From Alterirhizorhabdus solaris (GTDB lineage Bacteria > Pseudomonadota > Alphaproteobacteria > Sphingomonadales > Sphingomonadaceae), in contig NZ_VNIM01000020.1 of the NCBI RefSeq assembly GCF_007785815.1, positions 1 through 51,830 of the forward strand: a stretch of DNA of 51,830 bases, given 5' to 3'. Every line of letters begins with the position of its first letter. Position 1 is the stretch's first letter. Under the pieces are notes generated by a model, which was given only the letters and a program-made list of their open reading frames with translations, had not been told where the DNA came from and searched no databases. Made by a program: the position numbers and the translations under genes. Shown here in pieces: positions 43,713 through 51,740 of the stretch.

Positions 43713-44264
43713 TCAGGTCAGGAAGGCGACGAGCGCGCCCGGGTGCAGCGCCCAGCCGACGAAGCCCGCCATGCTGAACGCGATGCCGGCCGCCCCCGCC
43801 GTCCACGCCAGCCCGAGCAGGCCCCAGCTTTCCAGCAGGGTCGCGATCGCCGTCACCGCCAAGGCGATCGAGGCGAAGCCGTCGGCCAGGTCGAACTGGT
43901 CGTCGCGATAGCCCTGCCGGTCATAGTCGGCCGCCGCTGCCGCCGCCTGCGCCTTCAGCGCGACCGTCTCGCGGCTATACCGCGCGACGTTCGCCTCGGC
44001 CGCCCGCGCCGCGCCGGCTGCCGGCGGGCCGGGGAGGAGGCGATAGCCGGTGGCGGCGACCTCCTCGATATGCAGCTTCACCCGCGTCGCCTGATACTCG
44101 TCCCAGCCGTCCACCTTCGCGGCGGTGTCGGCCTGCATGGCCTGGACGATGTTGTCGTCCTTGATCTTGGTCAGCGCCATGCTGACGCTCAGGATCACCA
44201 CCGTGAGGGCGATCGCCCGGTTGAGCCGGCGGCTGCCGGTGCCGGGGATGTCGTTCGCTTCCAT
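43713..44264 (-). CDS. DUF4337 membrane protein
   Basis: Encodes 183 residues of unknown function. One membrane helix near the N-terminus (about 13-32, ALTVVILSVSMALTKIK) is followed by a long helical periplasmic or cytoplasmic section, then two helices near the C-terminus (about 128-178). The order helix, charged coil (KIKDDNIVQAMQADTAAKVDGWDEYQ and FDLADGFASIALAVTAIATLLE as key regions, each in family form) matches DUF4337. It converges with the F0 operon and diverges from uvrC with a 95-bp gap. No partner is implied. Confidence 0.8.
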   Translation of the reverse strand: MEANDIPGTGSRRLNRAIALTVVILSVSMALTKIKDDNIVQAMQADTAAKVDGWDEYQATRVKLHIEEVAATGYRLLPGPPAAGAARAAEANVARYSRETVALKAQAAAAAADYDRQGYRDDQFDLADGFASIALAVTAIATLLESWGLLGLAWTAGAAGIAFSMAGFVGWALHPGALVAFLT

Positions 44265-44359
44265 CGGGGCGTTTTATGCCGGCGCCCAGCGGAACGCAGG
44301 TGAATTCCGCGTCATCCGGCGGGGTGGCGCGGCGGCCCCGCGCGTCCTAAATCGCGGAC

Positions 44360-46282
44360 GTGACAGACAGCCCCACCACCGACCGCTTCCACGAGGAAAA
44401 ATCCGCCTACACCGTGCGCGGCGAAGGCAAGCCCGACATCGAGCAGGGCGTGGCCGCGATCCGCAACGTGCTCGCCACGCTGCCGTTGCGGCCGGGCGTG
44501 TACCGGATGCACGATGCGAAGGGCGAGGTGCTGTACGTCGGCAAGGCGCGCGCGCTGAAGAACCGCGTGGCGAATTACACGCAGGTCGCGCGCATGACGA
44601 AGCGGCTGGTGCGGATGGTGGCGCAGACGCGATCAATGACGATCGTGACCACCAATACGGAGGCGGAGGCGCTGCTGCTGGAGGCGCAGCTCATCAAGCG
44701 GTATCGCCCGCCGTACAATGTGCTTTTGCGCGACGACAAGAGCTTCCCGTTCATCCTGCTGCGCGAGGACCATGCCTTTCCGCGCGTGCAGAAGCATCGC
44801 GGGGCGCGGCGGGCGAAGGGGCAATATTACGGGCCGTTCGCAAGCGCGGGCTCCGTCACCCGCACGCTGAACGCGCTGCAGAAGCTGTTCCTGCTGCGCT
44901 CCTGCACCGACAGCTTCTTCGCCAATCGCTCGCGGCCGTGCCTGCTGCACCAGATCAAGCGCTGCTCGGCGCCCTGCGTCGACCGCGTGACGAAGGAGGA
45001 TTATGCCGAGCTGGTCGCGGATGCGAAGGCGTTCCTCGGCGGCAAGTCCACGCAGGTGCAGGCCAAGCTGGGCGAGGCGATGACGGCGGCGGCCGAGGCG
45101 ATGGATTTCGAACTGGCCACGGTCTTCCGCGACCGGCTCCGCGCGCTCACCTATATTCAGGGCACGCAGGCGATCAACGCCGAGGGGATCGGGGATGCCG
45201 ACGTGTTCGCCCTGGCGTGCCGGTCGGGCACGATGGGCATCCAGGCGTTCTTCATCCGCGGCGGGCAGAACTGGGGGCACCGCAGCTTCTTCCCCGCACA
45301 TACCGCCGAGGTGCCCGAGGATGAGGTGCTGGCGAGCTTCCTGATGCAGTTCTACGAGGAGGTGCCGCCCGCCCGGCTGATCCTGCTCGACCGCGAACTC
45401 CCCGAAGCGGATCTGCTGTGCGAGGCGCTGAGCGAACGCGCCGGCCGCAAGGTGAGCCTGAAGCAGCCGCAGCGCGGCGACCAGAAGAAGCTGCTGGCGC
45501 AGGCGCAGCGCAACGCCGTGGAGGCGCTCGACCGGCGGCTGGCGGAGTCCACGACGCAAGGCAAGCTGATGCAGGAGGTGGCCGACCTGTTCGAGCTGGA
45601 CGGGCCACCCGGCCGCATCGAATGCTACGACAACAGCCACATCATGGGCACCAACATGGTCGGCGCGATGATCGTGATGGGGGCGGAGGGGCTGCGCAAG
45701 AACGCCTATCGCAAGTTCAACATCAAGCGGCCCGATACGATCGCCGGCGACGATTTCGGCATGATGCGGGAGGTGTTGCAACGCCGGTTCGAGCGGCTGG
45801 AGAAGGAAGACCCCGATCGCAAGGGCGGCGAATGGCCGGACCTGCTGCTGATCGACGGCGGCAAGGGGCAGGTGTCGGCGGTGGCGGCCACGCTGGAGGA
45901 GATGGGCGTGCAGGACGTGCCGATCGTCGGCATCAGCAAGGGGCCGGACCGGAACGCCGGGCGCGAGCATTTCCATACGCCGGACGGGCGCGAATCGATG
46001 CTGCCGCTCAACTCGCCGGTATTGTTCTTCCTTCAGCGCATCCGCGATGAGGCGCACCGCTTCGCCATCGGCGCGCACCGGGCCAAGCGCGCCAAGGCGT
46101 TCACCGCCAGTCCGCTGGACGAGGTGCCCGGCATCGGCCCGGCGCGGAAGAAGGCGCTGCTGATGCATTTCGGCACGGCCAAGGCGGTGCGCGGCGCGGC
46201 GCTGGAGGATCTGGAGCGCGCGCCGGGGGTGTCGACGGCGGTGGCCCGCACGGTGTGGGATTATTTCCACCCCGGCGGGTGA
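44360..46282 (+). CDS. uvrC: UvrABC excinuclease subunit C
   Basis: Cuts the damaged strand on both sides of a lesion in nucleotide-excision repair. The 640-residue protein has the GIY-YIG nuclease (PGVYRMHDAKGEVLYVGKA, about 45-63) for the 3' cut, a Cys-rich region (SCTDSFF and CSAPCVDRV), a UvrB-binding segment, an RNase H-like domain (IECYDNSHIMGTNMVG and LLLIDGGKGQVSA) for the 5' cut, and C-terminal helix-hairpin-helix repeats (PGIGPARKKALL). The start is GTG at 44360, without a strong ribosome binding site; later ATGs would cut the nuclease domain. Complete and of usual length. Confidence 0.96.
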   Translation: MTDSPTTDRFHEEKSAYTVRGEGKPDIEQGVAAIRNVLATLPLRPGVYRMHDAKGEVLYVGKARALKNRVANYTQVARMTKRLVRMVAQTRSMTIVTTNTEAEALLLEAQLIKRYRPPYNVLLRDDKSFPFILLREDHAFPRVQKHRGARRAKGQYYGPFASAGSVTRTLNALQKLFLLRSCTDSFFANRSRPCLLHQIKRCSAPCVDRVTKEDYAELVADAKAFLGGKSTQVQAKLGEAMTAAAEAMDFELATVFRDRLRALTYIQGTQAINAEGIGDADVFALACRSGTMGIQAFFIRGGQNWGHRSFFPAHTAEVPEDEVLASFLMQFYEEVPPARLILLDRELPEADLLCEALSERAGRKVSLKQPQRGDQKKLLAQAQRNAVEALDRRLAESTTQGKLMQEVADLFELDGPPGRIECYDNSHIMGTNMVGAMIVMGAEGLRKNAYRKFNIKRPDTIAGDDFGMMREVLQRRFERLEKEDPDRKGGEWPDLLLIDGGKGQVSAVAATLEEMGVQDVPIVGISKGPDRNAGREHFHTPDGRESMLPLNSPVLFFLQRIRDEAHRFAIGAHRAKRAKAFTASPLDEVPGIGPARKKALLMHFGTAKAVRGAALEDLERAPGVSTAVARTVWDYFHPGG

Positions 46283-46288
46283 GGCGCG

Positions 46289-46549
46289 TCAGCCGATCGC
46301 CGTCGCGAACGCCACCGTGCCCAGCACCACGCCGGGCGCGTTGGCGACCATGATCGGCCAGTCGCGCTTCGGCTTGATCCACCCGTAGGCGACCCACAGG
46401 CTGCAGTTCAGCACGGTGGCGAGCGGCTGGATGAACGAGCCCTTCTCGCCGGCGAGGTTGCGCAGGATCTGGTCGACATAGGACAGGTACATCGCGATCG
46501 CCGTGAGCGTGGCGATCCAGCCGAGGGTGAGTATCGCCCGTTCGTTCAT
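46289..46549 (-). CDS. SemiSWEET-family small sugar transporter
   Basis: Three-helix membrane protein of 86 residues that would work as a dimer to let sugars pass. Helices lie at about 6-26, 40-58 and 66-84. The pattern MYLSYVDQI, KGSFIQPLATVLNCSLWV, KRDWPIMVANAPG is that of bacterial MtN3/SWEET proteins, although the loop that names the PQ-loop family is VDQ here. Asn48 and the central Trp and Asn residues match the sugar site of SemiSWEETs. Its stop is 7 bp from the uvrC stop (convergent) and it diverges from recO. Confidence 0.85.
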   Translation of the reverse strand: MNERAILTLGWIATLTAIAMYLSYVDQILRNLAGEKGSFIQPLATVLNCSLWVAYGWIKPKRDWPIMVANAPGVVLGTVAFATAIG

Positions 46550-46569
46550 CGTTCACTCCGGGTTCGGTC

Positions 46570-46588
46570 GGCCGACGGCGTATCGGCC
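46570..46588. promoter_or_regulatory. Inverted repeat between SemiSWEET and recO
   Basis: GGCCGA and TCGGCC are perfect 6-bp arms around a 7-bp spacer in the 84-bp gap between divergent genes. It could be an operator. The arms are GC-rich and short, so chance is likely. Confidence 0.2.
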
Positions 46589-46633
46589 AGCACGGCAATG
46601 GCATCAGGGCGCGCGCGGGGCTAGGCTGACGCA

Positions 46634-47365
46634 ATGCATCTCTCCACCGAAGCGATCGTCTGCGCGGTGCTGGCGCATGGCGAGCATGGCGCGATCGTCC
46701 GGCTGCTGACGCCGGCGGACGGTCTGCGCGCCGGCTATGTGCGCGGCGGACGGTCGCGGCGGCTGCGGCCGGTCCTGCTGGCCGGCAACGTGGTGCAGGC
46801 CGAGTATCGCGCGCGCACCGAGGACCAGTTGCCGGCGCTGACGGTGGAACTGGTCCACAGCCGCGCGCCGCTGCACGGCGAGCCGCTGCCCGCCGTTGCG
46901 ATCGACTGGGCGACGGCCCTCGCTGCCGTCGCATTGCCCGAATCGCAGGCGTATCCGCATGTCCACGCCGCGCTCGACGGCGTGCTGTCTGCGGTGGAGG
47001 CGGCGCCGGCCGCGCGCGGATGGGCGGCGGCGCTAGTGCGCTATGAGTTGCTGCTGCTTTCCGAGCTGGGATTCGGCCTCGACCTCTCCGGCTGCATCGC
47101 CACCGGCACGCGCGACGATCTGGCGTTCGTCAGCCCCAGGAGCGGCGCGGCGGTGAGCGGCGGGGCGGGGGCGCCCTATGCCGCGCGCCTTTTGCGGCTG
47201 CCGCCGTTCCTGCTGGCAGGCGGCGAGGCGGGCTGGGGGGATATCCTCGACGGGCTGGCGCTGACCGGCCACTTCCTCGCGCGCGACATCCTTGCCGACC
47301 GGCGCGGCGCGGTGCTGGCCGCGCGCGAGCGGCTGGTGGAGCGGTTGCGGCGGGTGACGGCTTGA
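46634..47365 (+). CDS. recO: DNA repair protein RecO
   Basis: Loads RecA with RecR in recombinational gap repair. The 243-residue protein has an N-terminal OB-fold ([23 protein letters not shown], ending [10 protein letters not shown]) and a helical C-terminal domain with [18 protein letters not shown]. The zinc-finger cysteines of some RecO proteins are absent, as is usual in this class. GTG and ATG alternatives before 46634 are not supported. leuB follows 53 bp downstream. Confidence 0.93.
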   Translation: MHLSTEAIVCAVLAHGEHGAIVRLLTPADGLRAGYVRGGRSRRLRPVLLAGNVVQAEYRARTEDQLPALTVELVHSRAPLHGEPLPAVAIDWATALAAVALPESQAYPHVHAALDGVLSAVEAAPAARGWAAALVRYELLLLSELGFGLDLSGCIATGTRDDLAFVSPRSGAAVSGGAGAPYAARLLRLPPFLLAGGEAGWGDILDGLALTGHFLARDILADRRGAVLAARERLVERLRRVTA

Positions 47366-47418
47366 TGCGCGGCGGCGCGGCGGGCATGGGCTGCGGCGAC
47401 AAGCCAAGGGGATTTCAC

Positions 47419-48462
47419 ATGCTCGTAGCGCTGCTGCCCGGAGACGGGATCGGCCCGGAAGTGATCGAACAGACGGTGCGCGTGCTGCACGCGGTGTGCG
47501 GCGACGCGCTGACCTTCGAGGAGGCGCCCGTCGGGGGGGCTGCCTACAAGGCGAGCGGCCACCCGCTGCCGGACGCGACGCTGGATCTGGCGAAGCGGGC
47601 CGATGCGATCCTGTTCGGCGCGGTCGGCGATCCCGATTGCGATGCGCTGGAGCGGCGCCTGCGACCGGAGCAGGCGATCCTGGGCCTGCGCAAGGAGCTG
47701 GGGCTGTTCGCCAACCTGCGGCCGGCGAAACTGTTCGCCGAGCTGGCCGATGCCTCCGCGTTGCGGCCCGAGGTGGCGGCGGCGATCGACATGGTGATCG
47801 TGCGCGAGCTGAACGGCGACGTGTATTTCGGCGAGAAGGGCATGCGCACCACCCCCGCCGGGCGCCGTCAGGGCTATGACGTGATGAGCTACGACGAGGA
47901 CGAGGTGGCGCGCATCGCCCGCGTCGGCTTCGAGACGGCACGCGCGCGGAAGGGCCGGCTGTGCTCGGTCGACAAGGCCAACGTGCTGGAAACCTCGCAG
48001 CTGTGGCGCGACGTGGTGATCGAGATTTCGGCGGACTATCCCGATATCGCGCTGAGCCACATGTATGTCGACAATTGCGCGATGCAGCTGGTCCGCAACC
48101 CGGGCCAGTTCGACGTGATCGTGACCGGCAACCTGTTCGGCGACATTTTGTCCGATCAGGCGTCGATGTGTGCCGGGTCGATCGGGATGCTGCCGTCCGC
48201 CTCGCTGGATAGCGCCGGCAAGGGCCTGTACGAGCCGATCCACGGCTCCGCGCCCGATATCGCTGGGCAGGGCAAGGCCAATCCGCTGGCAACGATCCTG
48301 TCGGCGGCGATGATGCTGCGTTATTCGCTGAACCGCCCGGCCGATGCCGATCGCATCGAGGCGGCGGTGGCGAAGGCGCTGGCCGGCGGCGCGCGCTCGC
48401 CCGATCTCGGCGGCGCGCTCACCACCGCGCAGATGGGCGAGGCGGTGCTGGCGGCGCTGTAA
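47419..48462 (+). CDS. leuB: 3-isopropylmalate dehydrogenase
   Basis: Third step of leucine synthesis, NAD-dependent oxidative decarboxylation. The 347-residue protein has [11 protein letters not shown] at the start, [15 protein letters not shown] for substrate, [14 protein letters not shown] and the metal site with [27 protein letters not shown] binds NAD. It is the LeuB rather than isocitrate form by length and by the ELGLFAN loop. AAGGGGA precedes the ATG; an upstream ATG in frame is within the recO end region. leuCD are not in the window. Confidence 0.96.
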   Translation: MLVALLPGDGIGPEVIEQTVRVLHAVCGDALTFEEAPVGGAAYKASGHPLPDATLDLAKRADAILFGAVGDPDCDALERRLRPEQAILGLRKELGLFANLRPAKLFAELADASALRPEVAAAIDMVIVRELNGDVYFGEKGMRTTPAGRRQGYDVMSYDEDEVARIARVGFETARARKGRLCSVDKANVLETSQLWRDVVIEISADYPDIALSHMYVDNCAMQLVRNPGQFDVIVTGNLFGDILSDQASMCAGSIGMLPSASLDSAGKGLYEPIHGSAPDIAGQGKANPLATILSAAMMLRYSLNRPADADRIEAAVAKALAGGARSPDLGGALTTAQMGEAVLAAL

Positions 48463-48485
48463 GGCGCGTAACGCGTTCCATGTGC

Positions 48486-48522
48486 CGAGCGCAGTCGAGG
48501 TACGTCGTCGAGCGAAGTCGAG
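48486..48522. repeat. Short direct repeat, possible sphingomonad intergenic element
   Basis: CGAGCGCAGTCGAG (48486-48499) and CGAGCGAAGTCGAG (48509-48522) differ at one position and lie 9 bp apart in the 157-bp gap between leuB and the peroxidase stop. Sequences of the type GAGCGAAGTCGAG are, from memory, scattered in gaps of sphingomonad genomes. The rest of the gap shows no gene. Confidence 0.4.
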
Positions 48523-48619
48523 AAGCCCGGGGTGGCGAGTTCGGCGCCGCTCGATCAGATCCTCGATGGCGCTCGGGACAAGAGGCGTCAGGCTGGCGCC
48601 TCCTTCCCCCGGAACGGGT

Positions 48620-49171
48620 TCAGAGCGGTTTAGCCAGCTCGGCCTCGATCGCCGCGACGATCACCGGATCGTCGGGCGTCATCTCGGGCGAGAAGCGGCC
48701 GACGACCTCGCCGTCGCGGCCGACGAGGAACTTCTCGAAGTTCCACAGCACCTCGCCCGGCCCCTTGGGCGGGATGCCGTAGCGTTCCAGCTTGTCCCGG
48801 AACGCCGAATCATGTGCCGTCGCCTCGGGCCGGGCGGCCGTCAGCGCGGCGTAGAGCGGGTGCTTGTCCGCGCCGGTCGCGACGATCTTGGCAAACATCG
48901 GGAAGGCGATGTCGAAGTTGGCGAGGCAGAACTCGGCGATCTCCTCGTCGGTCCCCGGCTCCTGCGCGCCGAAATCGTTGGCGGGGAAACCGAGCACGCT
49001 GAACCCAAGGTCGCGGTATTTCTCGTGCGTGGCCTCCAGCGCGGCATATTGCGGGGTGAGGCCGCACTTGCTGGCGGTGTTGACGATCAGCAGGACCGTG
49101 CCGGCATGATCGCCGAGGCTGGTCTGTCCGCCCCTGATCGTCTTCAGCGGAATGTCCCGGATCGCGCTCAT
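48620..49171 (-). CDS. Glutathione peroxidase family thiol peroxidase
   Basis: Reduces hydrogen peroxide or lipid peroxides. The 183-residue protein has the peroxidatic Cys in NTASKCGLTPQY, Gln in LGFPANDFGAQEPG and WNFEKFLV; the active residue is Cys, not selenocysteine. A second Cys in AEFCLANFDIAFPMF stands where the resolving cysteine of thioredoxin-dependent members lies, so thioredoxin may be the true donor. ATG 49171 is chosen because GAGGA lies 5 nt upstream; GTG 49174 is next to it. It diverges from metZ with a 124-bp gap. Confidence 0.92.
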   Translation of the reverse strand: MSAIRDIPLKTIRGGQTSLGDHAGTVLLIVNTASKCGLTPQYAALEATHEKYRDLGFSVLGFPANDFGAQEPGTDEEIAEFCLANFDIAFPMFAKIVATGADKHPLYAALTAARPEATAHDSAFRDKLERYGIPPKGPGEVLWNFEKFLVGRDGEVVGRFSPEMTPDDPVIVAAIEAELAKPL

Positions 49172-49197
49172 CACTGTCCTCGCCCATCATTTCGTCT

Positions 49198-49226
49198 AAT
49201 CTTTCCATCGCGCAACGCCCTGTCAA
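49198..49226 (-). promoter_or_regulatory. Sigma70-like promoter of the peroxidase gene
   Basis: On the minus strand a perfect TTGACA (49226-49221) is followed after 17 bp by AAGATT (49203-49198, 3 of 6), 26 bp before the ATG. The -35 overlaps the first hairpin arm of the metZ leader on the other strand. Confidence 0.5.
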
Positions 49227-49290
49227 TCGGTGCGCCCGCATTGACGGCCCGCGCCTCCGCACGGCAAAGCGGGCGCTAACGCCCGAGGAA
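49222..49290 (+). promoter_or_regulatory. metZ leader with competing hairpins next to the ribosome binding site
   Basis: GTCAAT/ATTGAC (49222-49227 and 49240-49245) form one perfect stem. CGGGCG-CTAA-CGCCCG (49270-49285) forms another directly against GAGGAA (49285-49290), which is 5 nt before the metZ ATG. GCCCGC at 49234 or 49247 can instead pair with GCGGGC (49269-49274), freeing the ribosome binding site. The arrangement suggests translational control. It does not match a SAM riboswitch class that I can name. Confidence 0.35.
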
Positions 49291-49295
49291 CCGTC

Positions 49296-50504
49296 ATGAA
49301 GAAGCTCGCCGGACAGGATCGCACCATCACCAGCACGTGGCGGCCCGCCACGCAGGCGATCCGTGGCGGCACCGCCCGCTCGCATTACGGCGAGACGAGC
49401 GAGGCCATGTTCCTCACCTCCGGCTACGCCTACGATTGCGCCGCCGATGCCGCCGCGCGCTTTGCCGGCGAGCAGAAGGGCATGACATACTCGCGCCTCC
49501 AGAATCCCACCGTGGAGATGCTGGAGGAGCGTATCAGCCTGATGGAGGGCGCCGAGGCCACGCGGTGCATGGCCAGCGGCATGGCGGCGATGACGGCGGC
49601 GCTGCTCTGCCAGCTCTCGCAGGGCGATCATATCGTGGCGGGGCGCGCGGCGTTCGGCTCGCGCCGCCGGCTCACCGATAAGCTGCTGCCCCGCCTCGGC
49701 ATCGAATCGACCATCATCGACGCACGCGATACCGAGGCGTGGCGGCGGGGGGTGGAGGCGAACACCAAGGTGTTCTTCTTCGAGACGCCGGCCAACCCCA
49801 CGCTCGACATCGTCGATATCGCCGCGGTGTGCGCCATCGCGCGGGAGAACGGCGTCACCAGCGTGGTGGACAACGCCTTCGCCACGCCACTGCTGCAACG
49901 GCCGATGGATTACGGCGCCGACGTGGTCGCCTATTCCGCCACGAAGATGATGGACGGGCAGGGCCGCGTACTGGCGGGCGCGGTGTGCGGCACGAGCAAG
50001 TTCATCGACGAGACGCTGCTGGCCTTCACCCGCAACACCGGCCCCACGCTCTCCCCGTTCAATGCCTGGGTGGTGCTGAAGGGGCTGGAGACGCTGGACC
50101 TGCGGATCATGCGGCAGAGCGAGAATGCGCTGAAGGTGGCGTCCTTCCTCGACCGTCGCGTGCCCCGGCTGCTGTATCCCGGCCTGAAAAGCCACCCGCA
50201 GCATGCGCTGGCGATGCAGCAGATGCGCGCGGGCGGCACGATCATGTCGCTGTTCCTCGATGGCGGCAGGGCGCAGGCGCACGCGTTGCTGGACGCGCTG
50301 GAGCTGGTCGACATCTCGAACAACATCGGCGATTCGCGCTCGCTGATGACGCACCCGGCTTCCACCACCCACGCCGGCCTCTCTGCCGAGGTCCGTGCCG
50401 AGATGGGTGTGGAAGAGGGGATGCTGCGGCTGAACGTGGGGCTGGAAGATCCGCAGGACGTGATCGACGATTTCGACCGCGCGCTGAAAGCGGCCGGGCT
50501 GTGA
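49296..50504 (+). CDS. metZ: O-succinylhomoserine sulfhydrylase
   Basis: PLP enzyme that makes homocysteine directly from sulfide and an acylated homoserine, bypassing cystathionine. The 402-residue protein has YSRLQNPTVEMLEERI, the cofactor site SGMAAMTAALL, and the PLP lysine in AYSATKMMDGQGR. The RSLMTHPASTTHAGL block near the C-terminus and lack of an N-terminal extension fit MetZ rather than MetB or MetC. GAGGAA precedes the ATG and abuts a leader hairpin. apaG follows with an overlap. Confidence 0.93.
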   Translation: MKKLAGQDRTITSTWRPATQAIRGGTARSHYGETSEAMFLTSGYAYDCAADAAARFAGEQKGMTYSRLQNPTVEMLEERISLMEGAEATRCMASGMAAMTAALLCQLSQGDHIVAGRAAFGSRRRLTDKLLPRLGIESTIIDARDTEAWRRGVEANTKVFFFETPANPTLDIVDIAAVCAIARENGVTSVVDNAFATPLLQRPMDYGADVVAYSATKMMDGQGRVLAGAVCGTSKFIDETLLAFTRNTGPTLSPFNAWVVLKGLETLDLRIMRQSENALKVASFLDRRVPRLLYPGLKSHPQHALAMQQMRAGGTIMSLFLDGGRAQAHALLDALELVDISNNIGDSRSLMTHPASTTHAGLSAEVRAEMGVEEGMLRLNVGLEDPQDVIDDFDRALKAAGL

Positions 50505-50914
50505 CCGATGCGGTGATGAAGATGCTGTTCCCGCACGCCGCCACCACGCGCGGGGTGACGGTGCGGGTATCAGTCAGCTTCCTGCCCGAGCAGTCCGAGC
50601 CGGGGAAGGGCCGCTGGTTCTGGGCCTACCATATCCGGCTGGAGAACACGGGGGCGGCGGCGGTGCAGTTGCTCCATCGCCAGTGGACGATCACCGACGG
50701 GCGCGGCGCCCGGCACGAGGTACGCGGCGAGGGCGTGGTGGGCGAGCAGCCGGTGATCGAGCCGGGTGCCAGCTACGATTACGTCTCCGGCTGCCCGCTG
50801 CAGACGCCCACCGGGGTGATGGAGGGCAGCTACGTGATGGTGAGCGAGGACGGATCCAGCTTCGAGGCGCAGATCCCGCGCTTCTCGCTGATCGGACCGG
50901 CGGTGGCGCGATGA
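50501..50914 (+). CDS. apaG: ApaG protein
   Basis: Small beta-sandwich protein of 137 residues, named for an effect on cobalt resistance and Ap4A; its molecular job is not settled. TTRGVTVRVSVSFLPEQS, WFWAYHIRLEN and YVSGCPLQTPTGVMEGSY are the hallmark segments. The GTG at 50501 overlaps the metZ stop (GTGA); ATG 50516 (MKMLFPHAATTRG) would also give a normal ApaG and may be the true start, as neither has a clear ribosome binding site. It is probably co-transcribed with metZ. Confidence 0.9.
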   Translation: MTDAVMKMLFPHAATTRGVTVRVSVSFLPEQSEPGKGRWFWAYHIRLENTGAAAVQLLHRQWTITDGRGARHEVRGEGVVGEQPVIEPGASYDYVSGCPLQTPTGVMEGSYVMVSEDGSSFEAQIPRFSLIGPAVAR

Positions 50915-50939
50915 GGCGCGTGGCAGCGGCGGCGCGGGC

Positions 50940-51740
50940 ATGAAGCGCACCCACCTGCCGCTCAACGGGCTGCGCGTGCTCGATGCCGCCGCGCGCCACC
51001 TGTCCTTCACCCGCGCAGCGGACGAACTGGCCGTGACGCCGGCGGCGGTCGGCCAGCAGATTCGTGCGCTCGAGGATACGCTGGGCGTCGTGCTGTTCCG
51101 CCGCACCGCCAAGGGGCTGGAACTGACGCCGGAGGGCGGCGCCGGGCTCGATGCGCTGCGGGCCGGCTTCCTCCAGTTCGAGGAGGCAGTGCGGGCCATG
51201 CAGGCGGGCCAGTCCTCCAAGACGCTGACCATTGCCGCCCCGCGCGACTTCACCGCCAAATGGCTCGGGCCACGCCTGGCGGCCTACGGTCGCACCGATC
51301 CGGAACTGCGCTTCGTGCTGCTTGGCGGGGACGACGAACTGGATTTCACCCAGGCCAACCTCGATCTGGCGATCCGCATGGCGGACGGACCGGGTGAGCA
51401 TGAGGGCGTGGCGCTGGGCGCGGGCGGCCATGTGATGGTGGCCGGGCCGGATGCGCCGGATGCGACGATCGGCTGGCCCGGCTTTCCCGACGAGGACGCG
51501 GCACCGATCCTGACCGTCGCCGATGCGGGGCTGGCGATCGATGCCGCCGCCGCCGGCTTCGGCCGCGCCTGCGTGCCCGCGCTGCTGGCGGAGGCCGATA
51601 TCGCGGCGGGGCGCGTGGTCGATCTGGGCGGGTGCCACCCGTCCGCGCTCGGCTACTGGCTGATCGCGCCCCTGCCGCAGTGGCGGCAAAAGAAGGTGCG
51701 GGCGCTGGTGGCGGCACTGGGGGCTGGGATTACCAGCTAA
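50940..51740 (+). CDS. LysR-family regulator (GcvA-like)
   Basis: Transcription factor of 266 residues. The helix-turn-helix at about 16-65 (LSFTRAADELAVTPAAVGQQIRALE) and linker LFRRTAKGLELTPEG are typical of the GcvA/AmpR-type branch. The ligand domain begins TLTIAAPRDFTAKWLGPRL but is about 30 residues shorter than usual, mainly in the second half. It follows apaG by 25 bp on the same strand. LysR proteins usually control a divergent neighbour; none is present here, so its targets are unknown. Confidence 0.9.
   Translation: MKRTHLPLNGLRVLDAAARHLSFTRAADELAVTPAAVGQQIRALEDTLGVVLFRRTAKGLELTPEGGAGLDALRAGFLQFEEAVRAMQAGQSSKTLTIAAPRDFTAKWLGPRLAAYGRTDPELRFVLLGGDDELDFTQANLDLAIRMADGPGEHEGVALGAGGHVMVAGPDAPDATIGWPGFPDEDAAPILTVADAGLAIDAAAAGFGRACVPALLAEADIAAGRVVDLGGCHPSALGYWLIAPLPQWRQKKVRALVAALGAGITS

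Noticed and set aside
49175-49295. SAM-II riboswitch before metZ
   Set aside because: I looked for the SAM-II core (the GCUAAA end with the upstream U-rich pseudoknot). Only a CTAA loop is present and the rest does not fit.
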